This document shows positions 6,727-8,788 of a stretch of 8,788 nucleotides of DNA, piece after piece; position 1 is the first letter of the stretch, and each line of letters begins with the position of its first letter. Source of the DNA: Bacteroidota bacterium (GTDB lineage Bacteria > Bacteroidota > Bacteroidia > B-17B0 > Aurantibacillaceae). Both the position numbers and the translations under genes were made by a program. Below the pieces are notes generated by a model. The model did not search any database and was not told the DNA's origin. It saw only the letters and a program-made list of their open reading frames with translations. The stretch covers positions 1-8,788 of the forward strand of contig JANYBY010000304.1 of the NCBI GenBank assembly GCA_025360565.1. Reading direction: 5' to 3'.

Positions 6727-7641
6727 ATGAAAGTAGCCACCAACAAGATAAAAGATATTGTAAAGCTCTATCACACCGAATTAAAAGAGGTTTATACTCC
6801 GGGCGAAATAGACGCGATACTTAACGCAGCTTTTAACCATTACCTCGGTTACAATAGAATTGATCTCGACCTGCGCGGTGAAGAAAATTTAAACCAAAGC
6901 GATCTTTTAAAATTGTATAAATGTTGCGAAGCTTTAAAAACGGGCAAACCAGTACAATATATTTTAAACGAAGCCTGGTTTTATAATTTAAAATTTTACG
7001 TTAACGAACATGTTTTAATTCCACGGCCTGAAACGGAAGAGTTGGTAGAGATGATCATAAAAGATTTGCGAAATCCAGCCCCCTCTCCATTGGGGAGGGC
7101 GGGGGGTGAGGTTGCTCTCCTAGACATTGGCACAGGATCGGGATGTATAGCCGTTAGTATAAAAGAAAATATACGGGGCTGCACCGTGAGTGCCTGCGAC
7201 ATAAGTAAAGATGCTTTATTTGTCGCGAAAAAAAATGCTGAGGATAAAAAACTGCGCGTTAATTTTTTTGAAGCCGATGTTTTAAGTTCTGAAGCATTCT
7301 TAAAAAAAGCAGAAGATAAATTTGATGTGATCGTCAGCAACCCGCCCTACATAAAACGATCTGAAAAAAACTCTTTAAACAAAAATGTAACCGATCACGA
7401 ACCGCATTTGGCTTTGTTTGTTGGGGAAGAAGATGAAATTATTTTTTACAAAAAAATTATCGACCTGTGTAAAGAACTTTTAAAACCACAGGGCCTTTTG
7501 TATTTTGAATTAAATCCGCTCACCGCAAACGATGTAAAAAATTATGCTTTAAAAAGTAATTTATTTTCTTCGGCAGAATTGATAAAAGATATGAGCGGGA
7601 ATGTGAGGTTTTTGAGAGCCATCAAGTATCCTCCTCTTTGA
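6727..7641 (+). CDS. prmC: Peptide chain release factor N5-glutamine methyltransferase
   Basis: PrmC (HemK) methylates the glutamine of the GGQ motif in release factors RF1 and RF2 with S-adenosylmethionine, tuning translation termination in the cytoplasm. An N-terminal helical domain (about 1-95) contains GKPVQYIL and the linker VLIPRPETEELVE. The Rossmann methyltransferase domain has the SAM-binding DIGTGSGC (133-140) and the catalytic SNPPYI (204-209), then the characteristic HEPHLALFVGEEDEIIFYKKI. Two oddities stand out. Residues about 117-128 (PAPSPLGRAGGE) are encoded by a GC-rich palindrome sitting in frame just before strand 1. The final residues (YPPL) and the TGA stop lie in the terminal repeat of the downstream element. 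All key motifs are intact, so the enzyme is probably active. The ATG is preceded by AGAGG (6714-6718), a weak Shine-Dalgarno candidate. Confidence 0.95.
   Translation: MKVATNKIKDIVKLYHTELKEVYTPGEIDAILNAAFNHYLGYNRIDLDLRGEENLNQSDLLKLYKCCEALKTGKPVQYILNEAWFYNLKFYVNEHVLIPRPETEELVEMIIKDLRNPAPSPLGRAGGEVALLDIGTGSGCIAVSIKENIRGCTVSACDISKDALFVAKKNAEDKKLRVNFFEADVLSSEAFLKKAEDKFDVIVSNPPYIKRSEKNSLNKNVTDHEPHLALFVGEEDEIIFYKKIIDLCKELLKPQGLLYFELNPLTANDVKNYALKSNLFSSAELIKDMSGNVRFLRAIKYPPL
7075..7113 (+). repeat. Palindromic element inserted in frame within prmC
   Basis: CCCTCTCC (7081-7088) and GGGGAGGG (7092-7099) form an 8-bp stem with one T-G wobble and an ATT loop; a G-rich tail ending GTGAGG follows to 7112. 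The stretch is far more GC-rich than the rest of prmC and encodes PAPSPLGRAGGE, which I do not expect in the family at this place. Length and frame leave the reading frame open. It resembles the downstream 42-base units in design (pyrimidine arm, 3-base loop, purine arm, G-rich tail) but is not the same sequence. Confidence 0.75.
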
Positions 7642-7696
7642 GTGCCTGTCCCGAGCTTGCCTCGGGAAGGTGTCCGCCTTGGGCGGACGGAGGAGG
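7627..7696 (+). repeat. Repeat unit copy C, interrupted
   Basis: It starts TATCCTCCTCTTTGAG (7627-7642), like the inverted copy at 7772-7813, and resumes with GGTGTC...GACGGAGGAGG (ending 7696). About 25 bases of other sequence split it after GAG. Its second hairpin is longer than in the other copies: GTCCGCC (7672-7678) with GGCGGAC (7682-7688) around TTG. Confidence 0.65.
7643..7667 (+). repeat. Second hairpin family nested in copy C
   Basis: TCCCGAG (7649-7655) and CTCGGGA (7661-7667) form a perfect 7-bp stem with loop CTTGC. In the forward frame it reads CPELASG, reminiscent of PELVEG-like peptides that repeats encode in many genomes. GTGCCT (7642-7647) can also pair with AGGCAC (7701-7706), enclosing both hairpins of this copy in an outer stem. 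Confidence 0.6.
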
Positions 7697-7710
7697 CTTT
7701 AGGCACAAAG

Positions 7711-7752
7711 TATCCCCCTCAAGGAGGGGGTGTCGCGGAGCGACGGGGGAGG
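7711..7752 (+). repeat. Repeat unit copy A
   Basis: A 42-base unit with two hairpins: CCCCCTC (7714-7720) with GAGGGGG (7724-7730), and GTCGC (7732-7736) with GCGAC (7740-7744), followed by GGGGGAGG. It aligns without gaps to the reverse complement of 7772-7813. Confidence 0.8.
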
Positions 7753-7771
7753 AAATTATTTGTTTGATCCT

Positions 7772-7813
7772 CCTCCTCCGTCACTTCGTGACACCTCCTC
7801 AAAGAGGAGGATA
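7772..7813 (-). repeat. Repeat unit copy B (inverted)
   Basis: Read on the minus strand this matches copy A over all 42 bases except the loop and a few substitutions. Its stems are CCTCCTC with GAGGAGG (7794-7800 and 7804-7810 on plus) and GTCAC with GTGAC (7780-7784 and 7788-7792). Copies A and B flank a 19-base AT-rich centre (7753-7771) and together could form one long hairpin. Confidence 0.8.
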
Positions 7814-7836
7814 CTGTGTGTGTTAACACGGATGTC

Positions 7837-7961
7837 AAAAACTACGATGTATCAGGGCTGAACGTTAAGAAAAAGTCCGGTGGACTTTTTTAGTGAAGAG
7901 CCAGGCTGTGCGTTAGCTCGGTACACCTCATATACAAAATCTACGATACATCGTAGTTTTT
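7837..7961. repeat. 125-bp element with 17-bp terminal inverted repeats
   Basis: AAAAACTACGATGTATC (7837-7853) is the exact reverse complement of 7945-7961. The right end also holds its own hairpin, CTACGA (7941-7946) with TCGTAG (7951-7956). The interior carries a strong A/T-flanked hairpin at 7870-7890. Sequence and composition differ from the GC-rich units upstream, so it is a separate family. No protein is encoded. It may be a miniature inverted-repeat element; no clear target-site duplication is visible. Confidence 0.7.
7870..7891 (+). terminator. Rho-independent-terminator-like hairpin, possibly bidirectional
   Basis: AAAAAGTCC (7870-7878) and GGACTTTTT (7882-7890) form a perfect 9-bp stem with a GGT loop, ending in a run of six T on the plus strand and mirrored by A on the other side. 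This shape could end transcription in both directions. It lies inside the 125-bp element, about 230 bases after prmC, and could serve as the prmC terminator. Confidence 0.5.
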
Positions 7962-8030
7962 CATTCAGAAAAAGCGGAAATTATGCTTAAAGTTGATTAT
8001 GAAGTCCTTAATGAGGAGAGAAAAATGTTG

Positions 8031-8060
8031 TGACCCTGGTTCGATTCCTGGAGGTACCAC
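8031..8060 (+). pseudogene. tRNA 3'-end fragment (T arm and acceptor strand)
   Basis: CCTGG (8035-8039), loop TTCGATT (8040-8046) and CCTGG (8047-8051) form a T arm with one T-T mismatch at the middle pair. AGGTACC (8052-8058) would be the 3' acceptor strand and A8059 the discriminator. No D arm, anticodon arm or matching 5' acceptor strand precedes it, so this is not a working tRNA. The opposite strand translates to VVPPGIEPGS, typical of spurious peptides read from antisense tRNA ends. It may mark an old integration site or a degraded tRNA gene; the amino acid identity is unknown. Confidence 0.6.
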
Positions 8061-8066
8061 TGATAA

Positions 8067-8162
8067 CCCGGAAATGTAAATATTACCGTTTAAATCAGTC
8101 TTACAGGACGACCCGTTATCACTGCCGATATCACCATAAAAGGTACCCGAGGTACCATACGC
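8067..8162 (-). pseudogene. Remnant of an SBBP beta-propeller repeat gene
   Basis: The minus strand encodes AYGTSGTFYGDIGSDNG followed by SSCKTDLNGNIYISG. This matches the pattern of SBBP beta-propeller repeats of Bacteroidota surface proteins (YYGG...GDYG.S...D..GN.Y..G). Only about one blade survives. It lies in an 85-codon frame (7965-8222) with no signal peptide or further repeats, and the frame runs straight into antisense tRNA sequence. I read it as a gene fragment left by rearrangement, not a functional gene. Confidence 0.5.
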
Positions 8163-8237
8163 AAGATGGTTTAAATAGAAGTGGCAGCAACAATAAACCA
8201 CAAATGGGAAAACCGAAATCAAAAGTAGAATATAAAG

Positions 8238-8720
8238 GTGAGTGAAAACTTAGATTATAAATTAAGAGAAAACAAAGGAAGGCTCAAATTTGAAGTGTTT
8301 CACAATGTCTTCATCAACTCTGGATTTATAAATGCAGATTTAAAAACTATAAGTTTACAAGACTCTGATTTTATTATAGATGACGTTAAGATGATATTTT
8401 CAAACATAAAATCGGAAACAGAATTGATTGATGGAGGGGTGACTTTTACTGAGTCTGATTTAATGAGACATGTATACTTGGGTATTGAAAAGTCGGATTC
8501 TTGTTACATTTACACGGATGATTTCACATATTGTGGTATGTTTTTAACCGATGGCAAAAAAGCCTTTGAAAGGGCTTTGAATGTTGCTAAAACAGACCTA
8601 CAAAATACATCTTTTATTCTTGATGCAAAGTACCACTTTCATTTTACAATAACGTACAATGACAATGGTCATAATGATTCCCCAGATACTTTTGATATCC
8701 ATAGAAAATTGTCTAAGTAA
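8238..8720 (+). CDS. Small soluble protein of unknown function
   Basis: A 160-residue protein with no signal peptide or membrane segment that I do not recognise. It is acidic in the middle, with the pattern of a mixed alpha/beta fold. Visible features are SLQDSDFIIDDVKMIF (41-56), a Cys/Tyr segment SCYIYTDDFTYCGMF and a C-terminal part with several His (KYHFHFTITYNDNGHND). The start is GTG at 8238, the only usual start after the in-frame stop at 8226-8228; the next in-frame Met is beyond residue 50. An ATG frame of 13 codons (8204-8245, MGKPKSKVEYKGE) overlaps this start by 8 bases. It may couple translation, or be the true N-terminus cut off by a frameshift. The gene follows rearranged sequence and appears more AT-rich than its neighbours, so acquisition by transfer is possible. 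Confidence 0.65.
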   Translation: MSENLDYKLRENKGRLKFEVFHNVFINSGFINADLKTISLQDSDFIIDDVKMIFSNIKSETELIDGGVTFTESDLMRHVYLGIEKSDSCYIYTDDFTYCGMFLTDGKKAFERALNVAKTDLQNTSFILDAKYHFHFTITYNDNGHNDSPDTFDIHRKLSK

Positions 8721-8755
8721 ATGTCATACTTACGCATAATAAATTTCCCAAATTC

Positions 8756-8781
8756 AACCAAGACCCCCGCCTGGTTTTTTT
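8756..8781 (+). terminator. Rho-independent terminator of the last gene
   Basis: AACCAAG (8756-8762) pairs with CCTGGTT (8770-8776) with one A-C mismatch, around the loop ACCCCCG. A run of seven T follows (8775-8781), then more T to the window end. It lies 35 bases after the stop of the 8238-8720 gene, the normal place for its terminator. Confidence 0.6.
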
Positions 8782-8788
8782 ATTTTTG

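Larger units (their letters stand above)
7625..7815. repeat. Composite element with perfect 18-bp terminal inverted repeats
   Basis: AGTATCCTCCTCTTTGAG (7625-7642) is the exact reverse complement of 7798-7815. Between these ends are three copies of one palindromic unit, two direct and one inverted. The left end overlaps the last codons and stop of prmC. No transposase or real protein is encoded; a 62-codon open frame through it (7638-7826) is repeat-derived. It is probably a small non-autonomous or structure-driven repeat assembly; how it moves is unknown. Confidence 0.8.

Noticed and set aside
6996..7340. A minus-strand frame opposite prmC
   Set aside because: It is antisense to intact PrmC motifs and has no recognisable domain.
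6547..7815. CRISPR array
   Set aside because: The repeats are palindromic, unevenly spaced and present in both orientations, with no unique equal-length spacers and no cas genes.
7638..7826. A 62-codon plus-strand frame after prmC starting MSACPELASG
   Set aside because: It consists entirely of palindromic repeat DNA, starts within the prmC stop region and has no protein-like composition.
7962..8060. A complete tRNA gene ending at 8060
   Set aside because: No D arm, anticodon stem or 5' acceptor strand complementary to AGGTACC can be found upstream.
7965..8222. An 85-codon minus-strand frame as a real gene
   Set aside because: It joins an SBBP scrap to antisense tRNA sequence (VVPPGIEPGS) and AT-rich spacer, without a signal peptide or complete domain. 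It is kept only as fragments.
8030..8245. A 71-codon plus-strand frame across the tRNA fragment
   Set aside because: It reads through the tRNA remnant and the antisense of the SBBP scrap, and the sequence is Arg/Tyr-rich and not protein-like. Only its last 13 codons are noted as a possible leader.

Overview
The window most likely comes from a Bacteroidota genome (Flavobacteriales/Sphingobacteriales-like; the rank cannot be fixed from this sequence). It is AT-rich. Two proteins end in type A sorting domains of the type IX secretion system (T9SS), there is a carboxypeptidase-regulatory-like secreted protein, and most starts lack a Shine-Dalgarno sequence. Both ends look like contig edges: the first ~110 bases are GC-rich and very poor in T, unlike anything else here, and the last bases are a terminator-like hairpin with a T run.

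Layout, left to right. (1) A secreted carboxypeptidase-D-regulatory-like protein (153-890, +) with an uncertain start. (2) A DUF1572/DinB-fold protein (992-1564, +), convergent with (3) a 682-residue T9SS cargo protein built of Ig-like beta-sandwich repeats (1570-3618, -). (4) An uncharacterised exported protein (3702-4352, -), diverging from (5) a T9SS-secreted subtilisin-like S8 protease (4395-6542, +). (6) A spacer made of CACAGAG-type repeats. (7) prmC/hemK (6727-7641, +), the release-factor glutamine methyltransferase. (8) About 600 bases without an intact gene (7642-8237), packed with palindromic repeats, a tRNA 3'-end fragment and a scrap of an SBBP beta-propeller gene. (9) A small unknown soluble protein (8238-8720, +) with a terminator.

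The genes do not form one pathway. The 1570-3618 and 4395-6542 proteins both look like T9SS cargo and would be exported and processed by machinery encoded elsewhere; prmC is housekeeping.

The most interesting part is the repeat biology around prmC. One GC-rich palindrome lies in frame inside prmC and adds about 12 residues just before the SAM-binding motif. A second, related element with perfect 18-bp terminal inverted repeats begins inside the last codons of prmC and supplies its stop codon. That element holds three copies of one 42-base unit, one of them interrupted by a different hairpin. Two full copies differ by paired substitutions that preserve both stems, which suggests the folded structure is conserved. 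A third, unrelated 125-bp inverted-repeat element follows. I see no CRISPR array, transposase, integrase or complete tRNA or rRNA gene.
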